Source: Paralichthys olivaceus (Eukaryota > Chordata > Actinopteri > Pleuronectiformes > Paralichthyidae). From it: 64,000 nucleotides of DNA. The notes below the pieces were generated by a model. It was not told the origin of the DNA, did no database searches, and saw only the letters and a program-made list of their open reading frames with translations. The position numbers and the translations under genes are program-made. The first letter of the stretch is position 1, and every line of letters begins with the position of its first letter. The DNA lies in contig NC_091094.1 of NCBI RefSeq assembly GCF_024713975.1, positions 18,075,001-18,139,000 on the forward strand. Direction: 5' to 3'. Positions 26,457-39,269 of the stretch are shown here, in pieces.

Positions 26457-29400
26457 CACATCCCCAGTCTCCCTCTCTGTCTCTCCGTCTCTCTGTCTCT
26501 TGCTCTCTACCTCATTGCTTTCTAGCTGCTTTAAGTCTGTGGAGGGAAACCAGCGGCTGAGAGAGGCAGCTTTTTGCATTTTGGTGCAGTGGCATCATTG
26601 ATCCTCATAACCAACTTTACATACTGTTCTTCCTACTTGTGTACATTCACTATGCTGTTTTTTGACAGCTGATTTCTGTTCAATTCTCTGCCCCAGCTCA
26701 TGCAGTTTTTTCATCCCATGGAACAAATCCCTGCAAAATCTTGTGCACGTGTTTTGGAGTAATTAGCAAGGTATTATAACGCAGTGCACCAGAGTGGGGT
26801 CATGAACAGTTCAATAAAGAGTCTCTGGTTACCCTAACAAATGGTTTTACCGTTGACCCTGCCTCACACACGAACATGCAGGCATCTACTGTACATATAC
26901 AAATGTTTGTATAGTAAAAACATGCATTGCTGTAATCTCTGCATACAGATGCTATTAGCGTTCTCCTCAGCAGCAGTGCTCTACACTTTCATACACAGGA
27001 TGGGCATCAGACGTCTTCATCATGTTGGTTTTTGTCCCTGCAAAAAAAAAACATTGAACAAACACACACACACAAGGATATGCACGCTCACAAATGCAGC
27101 CTGGCACCATGCATGCATTCCCTGCACACGCACATACACACAGACACCAGCCAGGAAAAATCCAAACCGGGATGCACCACAAAGGGAAGAGCTCGTGGGC
27201 CCCCCAGCAAATCTCATGCATGGAGATAATTTTCAAAACAGAACAAAATGGTGGGCCATCTCTCAGTGGCAGAGTGGGTCTCTGCAGGGCCCCCGGGGCG
27301 GGATGGCATGTAACTGTGTACGCGTGCCTCCTGAATAAAAGATGCTGACCTAGATGGAAATCCGCCATTGGTCACTTAATTTGTGCAACATGTGTAATTG
27401 GCTCGCGCCCAAACATACATAATAGCTGTCCGATAGAATAGAAAGCAGAGACAGTCGTGTATGCGAGGGAAATGTTTGAAACTTTTATTCGCAGGTTTGG
27501 AAAGGAAATTAAAAGATCAATTTTTTTTGGAAATATATTTTCAATGTGTCATTCTTAAATCATTTTTCTTTGTGTTTGTAGCATATGATTTTCACTCCCA
27601 GTCCCTCCCCCTTAGTCTGGGCTTTATCCCGCATCACAATCACAAAAGAAAACATGAGAAGGATTTTTAGTTTCTCCATCATCAACAAACATTACACTGT
27701 TCACTGATGCAGATTAGATTTATGCAATGTGCCAGCTCTGCACCACGTGGGACTAAACATAGTACATATGTCTGCAGGTCTGTTGGCATCAATGAACCTG
27801 ACTGAAAGAGTGTTTTGTATCAACACTGTACTGAGCCCTTCTACATTATTGATATGCAATTTGACTGCTCGCCATCAATGAATTATTAAGGAATTGAAAA
27901 TTGTTGAGCCGCGGCCTGACAGCTTTGCATCTCTTTGGCCGCTGTAGATGAATGAACACGGCCGCATGATCGTCAGTGACTGTTGATCTCCAAACTGCAC
28001 AAGTGGAGAAAAAGTAATCTTTTTTCTTCAGGCTTGTCAAAGAACTTCAGGCTATTTCGCTCCCACCACGTGTTATGTAATGTTCCAGCTGTTAACGCGG
28101 TGGATTGGTTGGGTTTAGTGATAGCTGGGTCTCCCCTGGAGAAAGGAGGGAGGCTGGATCCAGATGTTTGGAGTTGTCTGGCCAACCTTGGGACTGACGC
28201 TGTGTAAGATCCTGCAGGCTCAGCCCAACATTCTGACGTTTCGCACATCTTAGTGATAAATCCAACCACATGAACTGAGCTGTAGTATCAGCCACTTACT
28301 GGTGAGATATTCAAATGTCTCATGAATGTTCTGTTAAGATTCAGGGTTTCGGGCCGGACTATATGTGCATGAACCAGGACGAGGAAACAGGGAGAAGATT
28401 TAAAGATTTTAATAAGAGATTTGATGACAGGATATGAATGTGAACACTGAGGCAGATTGTCAGTTTTGAGTGTTAGAGGTGAGTTTTCTGAGTCCATAAA
28501 GAGGCAGACATGTGTCCAGACTAAGGATGGTGGTATTGATTATCCTGAATACAAACACAAACTGGTGTTAACAACAGTCACAGACAAAATGAGGAGTACA
28601 AAACAGACTTCAGAGAACAACACTTAAACTTGGTAGAACCGGTGCTTGTATACTGCTTGGAGTGGTGGTATTAATCGTTGACAGCAGTTCAAGTGTAAAT
28701 GTGATTTTAAAGTTCACATTTCTTACCATTGTTGTTATTGACCAACAGAGAATATTTACCATATTTTTTGTCGTTTTTAATCTTTTCTACTTCTAATATA
28801 CAATTAAGTTAAATAAGACGTAATAGTCAGATTCAGCAAATAGAGACAAACTTTAATCTTCCTTTAAATCTTATAGCATCAAGTTTACCTCTTTTAAGTT
28901 CCTCGTACGTAACTTCAAGGTGTATTAAAACTTCATAATCCATTTTATCTGCATGCATTGCATATCATGGTTTCCCAGCTCTTTATTGAAGCTATAACGC
29001 TTATACATATTCAGACTGCATGTTTGTCATTTTAGATCATAACAAGGTCTTATAAGACATGTATTAAACTGAAAAACTGAAAATATATATAACATTTGCT
29101 CTATTAAACACAGTGTAGTTAGTAAAATAGTCAGGCCTGTAATATAAAGGTTAGAGTTCTCACTCTGACAACAGCAAGCTGCTCTATCCACATTGAAATT
29201 CCTTGGTGATGTCCACTCTGCACCATCAGCCTCTGTAGCTAAGCCTCAGGAATACCAACCAGCTGTCAGCCCTTACTCGCTCCCTCTCTCTTTCCCTCTG
29301 CCCTCTCTCATTTTCTCTCTCTCCGTATGCTCTCTCTTGTTGACAGCATCACCATTTTAATTCTGAGTGTGCAGGTTCTGTTTTTTTTCTACTTACTAGA

Positions 29401-30349
29401 GATGCATGGAGCAAGCAGCGAGGAGCCAGCACAGAGCAAAGGATCAGGGGTATGAATCTTAATGAAGAAGAAAGTATAGGGGGAGAGAGAGAGAGAGAGG
29501 AGGCCTGAGGAGAATCCACCCTTTCTCCCTCTTTCGCCCCTCTGTTTGTCCTCTCTCTCTCGCTCTCACTGACCCTCTCTCTCTCAGCTCGTCTGTGTTT
29601 ACAGGATTTTTTTCCCTTTGATTCTGATTAATTAGCTGACGATGGACGACCAAAGACCTGAATGCTGCCTTGTTAAAGACAGAGGGAACAAGATGGAGTA
29701 GACGGACTCCTATTGCTGCACTTTTCTACATCACTACATCACTACATCACTACGTAGCAGTAGTACCACAGCCACAGGACTTGGAACGGAACCATGTTAG
29801 TATCCATTTTAACATGGGTGAACTTAAATATACGCCTCTGAATGTCATTATTGAGACAGCTCTTATTACTGTAACAGGAATCTGATTAATGGGAATCAGA
29901 CCAAACAATGATATTCTACTTACTAGTCAGTGTTCAGCACCGTGTCAGTGTGGTGTAAAACTATAGTTCTCCCAATTTAGTGTTGAAGAATTTATGTGTC
30001 TCACACAGATCCCTGCACGGCCTCGACCTCATCCAACAGGTTAGAGATGAACGTGCACGTCAACTAGGAGCCAGGCCTCATCACCCCACCTCATCGGACT
30101 ACATACATTGTGTTGGTCTCCAAACAAAAAGCCCAACTGACCACTGGTGAATTGCTTTCTTCACGTTTTCATCATTTAAAACCACCTTGAGACAATGTGT
30201 GAATGATCGAAGAAGCGACCAGATTAATATTATATATCTGTGTCATCCAACATGAGATTCACATTACACGTGATAATATACTACAGGGGTAAAGACTTCT
30301 AGCAGATAACCTCTATCTTCCAAATAAAACAAATAATCGCTGCATACCA

Positions 30350-30398
30350 TACACACCCACACCCACACGCACACACACACACACACACACCCACACCC

Positions 30399-30462
<64 letters not shown>
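30350..30462. repeat. (CA)n microsatellite with CCCACA variants
   Basis: A run of CA units interrupted by 'cccacacccacacg' blocks, about 110 bp. Confidence 0.97.
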
Positions 30463-33346
30463 CTCTCAGTTGACACAATATTTAATGTTTAGTCTTTTAA
30501 CTTTTAACTTCTCTGCATCTTATCCTCTTCACATTCTGGCTTCACAGTGTTAATTTATTTATTTCCACCCAGGGACAGATCATCTGTTCAAGAAGCAGAT
30601 TCTAGCTCCTGTGTTCACAGCTTGATGAAGTGTTACTCTCTGAATCTATGGAGAGCACAGGAGAGTGGTGTATTGGCTGTATAAATGGTGACATACAGTA
30701 TATATATATGAACATGGAGTAGTGTTTGAGCGCTCTTACATTTGTGTTTGTGGGCTGAGTGCTTATCTTTGTTCGGATTGTTCACACAGAAAACCACGGC
30801 CACTCCACTTTGATATCCTCTCTGTCATATTCAGTGCTTGAAATGAGTCCTTATGTGGCAACACAAAGTCCTTCTCTCTGTTTTTTCCAAATTCTCTGGA
30901 GACCTCAAACCTTACTTTTACTCTTTCAGTTGCCATGGATACCTCCGGCAAGGCAGCTTATTGGAGGCAACAATAAACTTGACTCTTCTTCGAGATTTCG
31001 ACAAATTTGCCTCCAAATTGACGATCTGAGCAAACTCCCTGTATCTTCTTTCACATGCTGACACACATCTGGTGATGCCCGCACACACACACACGTGGGT
31101 AAACTCTGTGGACTGACACTCGCACACAGCAGCAGTGAACGTTGACAGCGGAACGGAGATCAATGTAATCTCCTTCAGCACAATCCAAAGCCACTGTCAT
31201 CATCTATCTATCTATCCCAGTGGAACAGTTGAAATGTGTGAAATCAATTCTGCATTCAATTAAGGAGCAGCCAGCCACAGCAGTCTGGCTACAGAGGTGA
31301 CCCCGAGTGCTCCTACGTGCTCCTTGGTGGAGGCCTGCTCCGGTTAATAGCCTGGTCTCCATCAAAACATCATTGAGGGCTTGTTGCAGCACTGTACCTA
31401 CATGGGCCAACACAGGAGGGTACATGTGTGACTGAAATCCTTGGTCTGATCAATTGGTTCAGATGAAGAATCTCTGTGCTGCACATTTAAAGACATAGGT
31501 TGTCATTTTAGGCAATAAAACTATTTTGATTTCTTATCCGGATGTAGATGGGAGCATTGTTGCCACTCTCATGTGTGTGCAGTTAAAGTCCATACAGTGT
31601 CCTAAGTTAATAAAATCTACCAACCAGCATCTCTAAAAATCATTTATAAACATGAAGTGTCTCATTGGTTTAATCCTCACAGAAGCCAGAGTGTGAAAAC
31701 AACAAACTGTGGTTTCAAACTGTGGTTTTCTAGTGGGGGATTTCTTGGCCGTCAAAGGATGAAATAGTACCAACTCATTACACAACCACAAAGAGTCATT
31801 TTAGGATGACTCTTTAAATGTCTAATCTCAGTATCTCAAAGTCATTTATAAAAGATTTTTAGAAACAACCTTGTTTATTGAGTTTCTAATTTTACATCAG
31901 TATGTTTTAGGGAAACCCATTTAGTGACTTTTATTATCTTGTATATGGTTTAATAATGTGCTTATCTTTGTCTCACGTAAAGTTTCATGGTCAAAAATAG
32001 ACATGCGGCTCACAAAACTGCAATGACTTATAGTGTCAAAGCCATTTTTGAAAACTCCTGATCAAGTTTCTCTCACTGTGTACTTCTTAAAAACTTTATT
32101 AACTGACAAATAACGTTAGGAACAAACCAGTACTGATAACAACAATGAGAATTATGAATATGAAAGAATAAATACATAAAGCACACAAATAATGAAAATA
32201 TCCTAAATATGTTGACCATTTAAATAAAAACAATAATGCAAACTAAATAAAATCCAAATAATTTGACTTCTATAGGTTCTCTCACTCATATTGGTTGTAA
32301 CTGTTTAAACATGATTATCATCACAGAAGTTCATTCATGATTCTGTGTTTCTTCATTTGGGGCCTTGTTATTTTGGGTTTATCCTTGGATCAGTAAAAGT
32401 TTAGTCATTTCCAAAGGAAATGTTATTCATTCCACATGATCAAATAAATTTACCAGAAAATATTTCAGTTAATGTTTACTCCCAGATGTTTGCTCCCAGA
32501 AAATGATGAATGGTTAACAAAGAAAACATTTGAGATGACTCTGTTTGATGCACTGACGTGAAATTAAGAGACATTTCTTAAACCAGGTCTTTTATACTGG
32601 CAGACCTCTGGTGCTATTTCTTTCTTCTACTCTGATGTTTTACTAAAGTGTGTGTTTTTTAACATAAGATCATACTTCTTCTCGTTTGCTGTAGAAATAC
32701 AGTAGAAAAAGTCCCAAATAGAAAAAAAAGATTCATCCAGATTCAGCGTAAAGAGTATAAGAACTTAAATAAAACAAACCATCTGTACAAACATGCACAG
32801 AGATGAGTCATTTGTGCATTAATGCTGCATTTACTGCACAAGCATGAGGGATGCTATGAAAACGCCTACTTCTCCCACTACAAGATGTAAGCCACCTCAT
32901 TTTAATGCATCTAATCCAGTGCAGTGCTTTATCATTTCACATGCAGAAGGGATTTTCTCTCATTTAGAAAGAATATTGTTAATGGTGATTTAAGAGCCTC
33001 CTTCCTGAGACTTGCATGAAGGGTTAGAACGGGATCATAAGAGCAGACTCCTTGTCCAACAACATGTTTAAACCCAACACAGGTTTGATCTTAAAGCTCC
33101 ACTGTGTTATTTCAGATCACCTGGCAGCTGAGGCAGTCTCCCATTGCTTATATACTTTTCAATAACTGCCCTGCATAGTGTTGACTGAACTACCAAAGGT
33201 ATTATGATGAGATTTTGACACAGGGCAGATTTTGACACCCTCAGAAAGAGAGGGCCTCAGGTAAAAATGTAGAAGCCACATTAAACTCATCCCTTCTATC
33301 GTGTATGTTAGTGAATAAGATATTACCAACAGATTTGGTCTTTCTA

Positions 33347-33379
<33 letters not shown>

Positions 33380-33443
33380 ACAGACAGGTATAGCTGTGTA
33401 CAGTATTTAACTTTAACAGGGGTGATCCTATGCTAAACGTCGT

Positions 33444-33458
33444 GGCGCCACCTAGAGG
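33444..33458 (-). promoter_or_regulatory. CTCF-like motif upstream of ddx19
   Basis: The minus strand reads CCTCTAGGTGGCGCC, close to the CTCF core CCASYAGRKGGCGS. It lies about 360 bp upstream of the ddx19 start codon. Confidence 0.4.
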
Positions 33459-33656
33459 CTCAGCAGAGTACTGTTTGTTAATATTCAGCCTCAAATTGTC
33501 GAATTTTAGCAAAATAATAGAATCCAGTTGATGTTTATTAATCCGTGGAATTTAAATGATTTGTTAAATTTTGAAGTTTAACACTCGGTTTCACTTTTGT
33601 AAATCCAGGTGGGAACATTCCCTGCCCTGGGAACTATTTTCGCTTGGCCTTTCCCC

Positions 33657-33665
33657 CCGGAAGTG
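33657..33665 (+). promoter_or_regulatory. ETS-family motif in the ddx19 promoter
   Basis: CCGGAAGTG about 150 bp before the ATG, the usual GABP/ETS site of TATA-less housekeeping promoters. No TATA box was seen. Confidence 0.45.
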
Positions 33666-33810
33666 TGAGTGGTTGCACATGTACCGAGAATCGCTGTCGG
33701 CACGCCATTGTGGACCACAGTTACTTTCACAGTACTGACTCCGCAGTCCGTGTAAGCTTTTATTGTTGAATTGTCCCGTGTAAAGCGACTGCAGACGAAA
33801 CTGTCCCACG

Positions 33811-36800
33811 ATGGCTACGGACTCCTGGGCCCAGGCGGTGGACGAACAAGAAGCCGCGGCGGAATCGGTAAATCGCAACTTACGCAACACAAGCTAACGT
33901 GTTGTTAGCTGCTCGGAGGATGCTCTGGCCTGTTCTGACACAGTGTTGACGAAAACCTATCGCTTAACTTTACATTCGACGTTTGAAAATGTGTCATTCA
34001 AACACTACCAGTGAAGAGACGTGGCCCCATGGCTGTTCGTCTCGGTTTTGTTTTTATTGAAATGAAACCGAAACTACCGGCGGGTCCCGGTTTGGCTACA
34101 AAGCTACAACAAGTTAGCTAGAGCCGAAATGCTGCGTGTTCAACGAGTTACTAGCGTTAGCACGTAGATGGCTAACAAGTTACTGATGCAAAATAGCTCC
34201 GCTGAACGTGTTGGGGTCCTGACTTGGTCCCAGTCAGTGTCTCATGTTAATCACCAGAGACACAGACTAAACCTAACTTTCTGATGTGCCTCCTTTCAGA
34301 TCGGTAACCTTCATATTAAAGAGAAACCAGAAGAAAATGGTGAGTGCACATAGCTGCAATACGTGTTAGACTCAATGGTAAGAGACGTGCTTGTCCCATC
34401 CGCTGATTCAAGTGCAAATCTAAGTGTCGTTTCTAAACATTGCAGGCACCACTGCAAACGCAACAGACTCGAGCACTGCAGCTGCGAAGTCAGAAGGTGA
34501 AGGAGAGAACAAGTCAACAGACGACGATGACAAAGGTAAGAGATTATTTATTATCATTGTCTACACGTCGCCAAACATATTAATCCTCAGGTGAATCTGT
34601 CTGACCCTCCAAGGTGCTCTCTAGAGTCGTTAAAGTTATTGTAACTTTTTTTTTCAGATGACAAAGCAGCACAATCGTTGTTGAACAAGCTGATCAGGAG
34701 TAATCTTGTCAACAATACAAATCAAGTGGAAGTTCTTCAGAAAGATCCGAACTCTCCACTCTACTCTGTCAAGTCTTTTGAGGAGTTGCGTCTGTAAGTT
34801 TATCTTGTATGTTTCTAAATTATATGATTGAGTATTGTTGTGGTTATCACTCTTACCTCGCTAATAATTCCAGAAATCTGAACTCCAAACCAAAAGTCTG
34901 GCTGGCGCTTGCATATCTAGAGAATCATTAATCTCAACAGCTCCACTCTTGACATGTGTATTGTTAAGGGCCCATGGAAGTGCTGTGTCAAATTTGGTGC
35001 AATTTAGACAAGTGATACCTTCAATATTAATAAACTTTGAATAAACAGACAACAAGGGCTCTGTAGTGGCGGTGGCTGAGGCTTACCAAGGCAAGTGAAG
35101 TAGTTGATCACGACAACTGAGTGTTGGCAACTGAGTCAAGCTTCACTGATCCTGGAATAAACAGGTCACCAGCTCTTAATGCAGCCGCAATGACGCAGCT
35201 TCGGGGTTCTGTGGACTGAGTTCTGCAGGTGGTGTTTATTGGCAGCAGCTGAATCACTGCTGGTCATTTTTACAGTTTCAGAAAGAAAGCAGCAACCAGA
35301 CCATTCAAACGTGCAGGTTCAGAACAGCCACTACACTCCTTATTGTTAGTTTGTCAGCATTCATGCTTTGAATTTTTGACCCTTGCACTTAGTTAGAAAG
35401 TGTAGTGTTCACACCCTCCCATAAATGTGTATACAAAGACTCTGCTGAAGATGTGACTGTTGTCTTTTGTGTGTAGCAAACCTCAGCTGCTTCAGGGCGT
35501 GTACGGCATGGGTTTCAATCGGCCATCTAAAATCCAGGAAACTGCCTTACCTATGATGCTGGCTGAACCGTGAGTACCCCAAACAAAGTATTATGTGATT
35601 TTATACTCACTGAAATCTCTCACACTGAGTAGGTTTGATATAACTTAAATAATTTAAATATCATTGCGCTTTTATGTCAAGAAAGGTGATGAGGCCAAAA
35701 ACAATTTGACCACCAGTGTGTGTGATCTAATTCCCCATTTCCTCCAGTCCACAGAATCTCATTGCCCAGTCGCAGTCGGGAACAGGGAAAACAGCTGCCT
35801 TTGTCCTGGCCATGCTCAGTCATGTCGACCCAAACAACAGATATCCCCAGGTTAGTACTCACATCTCTCACTGTTTTAGAAAGTCTCAAATTGTAATCTA
35901 ATGTTCCTTGATTTATAAATATGAGTATTTTGATGTATTTGCTTTTCAAGCCCTCTTTTCTATTGATTTAATTCTGTCTTCCACAATATTTATTTAATGC
36001 TAATGACATGTTGATCACTTGAAATTAATGAGTATTTATTCTGGTCCTCATGTAATTTTCCCCATCAGTGCCTGTGTGTGTCACCAACCTATGAACTGGC
36101 CCTTCAGACTGGTAAGGTGATTGAGCAGATGGGCAAACATTATCCTGAGGTCAAACTGGTCTACGCCATCAGAGGAAATAAATGTAAGGCTTCGCTGTTT
36201 TTTTGCAGTGCCTGTGTGCAATGATTGAAATGGTCCTTTTGATGAAAACATACATTCATGCACCTGAGAGATATCTTTGTGTCTTAGTAATGTTCTTGTT
36301 TCTTGTGAATGTTGCAGTGCAGCGTGGCATGAAGTTGCAGGAACAGATAGTTATTGGCACACCTGGTACGATGCTGGACTGGTGCAGTAAGTTCAAGTTT
36401 ATAGACCCCAAGAAGATCATGGTGTTTGTGCTGGACGAGGCTGACGTCATGATCGCCACACAGGGTCACCAGGACCAGAGTATCCGCATACAGAGGTGAG
36501 TTGAAATTAATTGAAATTAAAATACTCAATTGTGAAAAGCTAGAAAAATTGCACAAGCCTATGTACAGTGTAATGAAACCATGATGAATGTATTCTTATC
36601 TATCAACAGTTATATCTTCTTATCTTGTAAATAAATATTTACTGATCTGTTGTCTCCTCTCTTCCCTGCCACACAGGATGCTGCCTAAAAACTGCCAAAT
36701 GTTGCTGTTTTCAGCCACATTTGAAGAAACAGTGTGGAATTTCGCCCAGCGCATTGTGCCTGACCCCAATATCATCAAACTGAAGAGAGAGGAGGAGACG

Positions 36801-39016
36801 CTGGACACCATCAAACAGTACTATGTGTTGTGCAACTGCAAAGAAGAGAAGTTCCAAGCCCTCTGTAACATCTACGGAGCCATCACTATTGCCCAGGCCA
36901 TGATCTTCTGCCATGTGAGTTTGACCCTGGTGTTTTATTCCAATCAACCAGGGAGACAGTTTTTTTCCTCCACTTGTATTTATAAGTTGAGTTTTGTCAT
37001 ACCTCCATGCTCGTAAGAGCTGAGGCCAGAGGCGTCATGTTTTCAAGTTACGTCATCTGTCTGTTCCATTTTCTTGAACACGATATCTTTTTTAGTAACA
37101 AACCTTCACCTCGGACCCAATGATGAACATAAAGGGTCTTGGTGGTCAAAGATGATATCACCGTTATCACAAAACCATTTTTTTTTTTAAATTGTTGCTT
37201 TTTCACTGTTTGACAAATTAAAAAAATGCTTGCCTGCTTCACTCTTTCTGTAAACCAGCTGCTATTGCCAAGTTATTTTTTTCACATTTTGTCCTTTGCT
37301 ACACATGAACCTAGGTGGCTGTTAAATAAGCAACAAACTCTACTCTCTGTGTGATTCAGACTAGGAAGACTGCTGGCTGGCTGGCAGGCGAGCTGTCTAG
37401 AGAAGGCCACCAGGTGGCGCTGCTCAGTGGGGAAATGCAGGTTGAGCAGAGGGCTGCTGTCATTGATCGCTTCAGGGATGGCAAGGAGAAGGTCCTGGTT
37501 ACAACTAACGTTTGTGCTCGAGGTAAGGACCATGTGGTCATGACTTTAATTTGACTGTCACATGTATATTCTCTGTGACCAACTGACTGGAGAGTGAGTA
37601 CAGTCTTAAGAATTTCTTTGGTAAACACCATGGAACTGTGTGCTTCTATTCTATAGGGTTTCTATTGCAAAGCTTTACCTTTATTCCAGAAGTGGATCGG
37701 TCCAAGTCCTGCTTATTATTTGTCCTTTGCCTGAAATTATGAGCCGGTGTTTAAATTGAATATTTCTGCAATGTCATGTTTACTTGTGATATTAAAACAC
37801 ATGCTTTGTCGGCATATGCCAATTCACTCATTGTCTACTGACCGCTTTGCCGATGGAGGGGTGGGTGAAGTGTCCACATAACACTTTAGTGTCTCAGGGG
37901 TAAACAGCATTAGAGCAGAATCCAATTCAATTAAAGTAACTGGTGACCAAAGCTTCAGATCTAATAAAACAACAGAAAACATATAACATGCCTCCATACT
38001 GCTCGTGTGGTGTCATCCAAGTGTCCACAAGCCCAGGCATTCATATTCATCTCGTAACAAGGTCATTGACGCGATGTTTTAAGCCCAAATGTCCGCTGAT
38101 ATCTTTTGAGAGGTGCATTCAGGGACCGTCGGACGTGCTAACGTCTGCTAGCTTAGCTACTTATGGTGTAAATTATGTGGTTTCTAGTCGAATATGAATG
38201 TTAGGGCTCGTGGACACTTAAACGACAACACACGAGCAGTATGGAGGCATGTTATGTCTTTTCTGTTGTGTCTTTTACTTCAATTGTATTGGATTCTACT
38301 CTAATGCAGTTACATGCAGTAAGAGACTCCTAACGTGTTCTGTGGACTCTTCACCCAACTCTCCATCGGCAAAGTGGTGAGTAGATAATGAGTGAATTTT
38401 AATTTCTGGGTGAACTATCCCTTTAAGCAAAGACAAAGAATGGAGCCACGTCCGTTTTTCTGTTAGTGGAATTCTCAGTACTTTAACCTGAACTGTTATT
38501 GACAGTAGTGATTGATAATCTTTCGCCCTGCTTCTCTTACTTTTAGGCATTGATGTAGAGCAGGTTTCTGTGGTGATCAACTTTGACTTACCAGTGGACA
38601 AGGACGGTAACCCAGACAACGAGACCTACTTGCACAGGATTGGCCGCACAGGTCGATTTGGCAAACGGGGACTGGCGATCAACATGGTGGACAGCAAGAT
38701 GAGCATGAACATCCTCAACAGGATCCAGGACCATTTCAGTAAGTTTGACAGCAGCTACTCAAACTTGTCCTTCTAATAACAATAGGTTAATGATGCAGTT
38801 TAGTTGTGGTGGAGTGTTCGTAAACTTGTAGAGATTATATAATTACATTAATTCTATAAGTATTATTCTTTGTCTGAAATGTATTTCTTCATTCATTTTT
38901 GCTGCCGATCATCCACATGCCAACCCTCTGTCTTCCATCGTCTTTCCTCCACAGATAAAAAAATTGAAAAACTAGACACAGACGATCTGGATGAAATTGA
39001 GAAAATCGCTGGCTAA
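33811..39016 (+). CDS. ddx19: DEAD-box RNA helicase DDX19 (DBP5), complete
   Basis: ATP-dependent RNA helicase that remodels mRNPs at the cytoplasmic face of the nuclear pore during mRNA export, with Gle1 and Nup214 as known partners. 488 residues in 12 coding exons: 33811-33867, 34300-34339, 34446-34535, 34658-34793, 35477-35569, 35748-35850, 36069-36183, 36318-36495, 36677-36914, 37360-37522, 38547-38738 and 38955-39016; total 1467 nt. Residues 1-75 are an acidic, low-complexity N-terminus. Q motif [10 protein letters not shown] (about 122-131), motif I SQSGTGKT (147-154), GTPGT (225-229), DEAD (251-254), SAT (283-285), TTNVCARG (about 398-405) and HRIGRTGR (434-441) are all intact. The C-terminus [13 protein letters not shown] is the DDX19 signature. 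Fish usually have one ddx19 where mammals have DDX19A and B. Neighbour pusl1 converges on it. Confidence 0.96.
34890..35050 (+). repeat. dispersed repeat, family R3, in ddx19 intron 4
   Basis: Shares, in reverse orientation, 'tttattaatattgaagg..atc', 'gcaccaaatt' and 'gggcccttaacaatac' with 44281-44420. Two inverted members of one family about 9.4 kb apart. Confidence 0.65.
37820..38428. mobile_element. MITE-like element with long terminal inverted repeats in ddx19 intron 10
   Basis: The left arm, about 37820-38060, is mirrored by about 38185-38405: for example GCCTCCATACTGCTCGTGTG near 37990 against its reverse complement near 38240, and the GCTTTGCCGATGGAG blocks at both outer ends. The right end reads 'gggtgaactatccctttaa', a common fish element terminus, while the left terminus is eroded. 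No transposase ORF. Confidence 0.75.
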
Positions 39017-39244
39017 AGGAAAGGGGTGCGCTCCCATGAAGGATGTCGACCCTAGCTCCCTCCCCCCCTCGCTCTCAAAGGACTGTGCACTCCTACAGTG
39101 TTTTATGCTTTTAATTTTTAGCTGTCGGAGGAATGAGCAAAACCACAAACACAGCATATGTTTACACGTGGAAATGCATCCTCTCAGACAACGTGTTTTG
39201 TACGTCTCTGGAACATACCCCATTTCACTCTTTGTACTGCTTTA

Positions 39245-39250
39245 AATAAA
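39245..39250 (+). promoter_or_regulatory. ddx19: poly(A) signal of ddx19
   Basis: AATAAA about 230 bases after the stop codon; no nearer signal was found. Confidence 0.6.
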
Positions 39251-39269
39251 GTCTATGAGTTTATCGCTG

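Larger units (their letters stand above)
22442..33590. other. 11-kb gene desert between camk2n1 and ddx19
   Basis: No exon of a recognisable gene on either strand. Contents: an unassigned 186-codon ORF (22805-23365), a decayed LINE (24095-24560), purine/pyrimidine-rich tracts (26220-26400, 29270-29600), microsatellites (25141-25160, 25375-25390, 25580-25625, 30350-30462, 33347-33377), an X-box palindrome (26443-26456) and a CTCF-like site (33444-33458). Distal enhancers for camk2n1 could lie here, but none can be shown from one sequence. Confidence 0.6.

Noticed and set aside
36203-36499. 98-residue reading overlapping a ddx19 exon and its upstream intron
   Set aside because: Only 36318-36495 is exon; the upstream part is intron sequence read through the acceptor.
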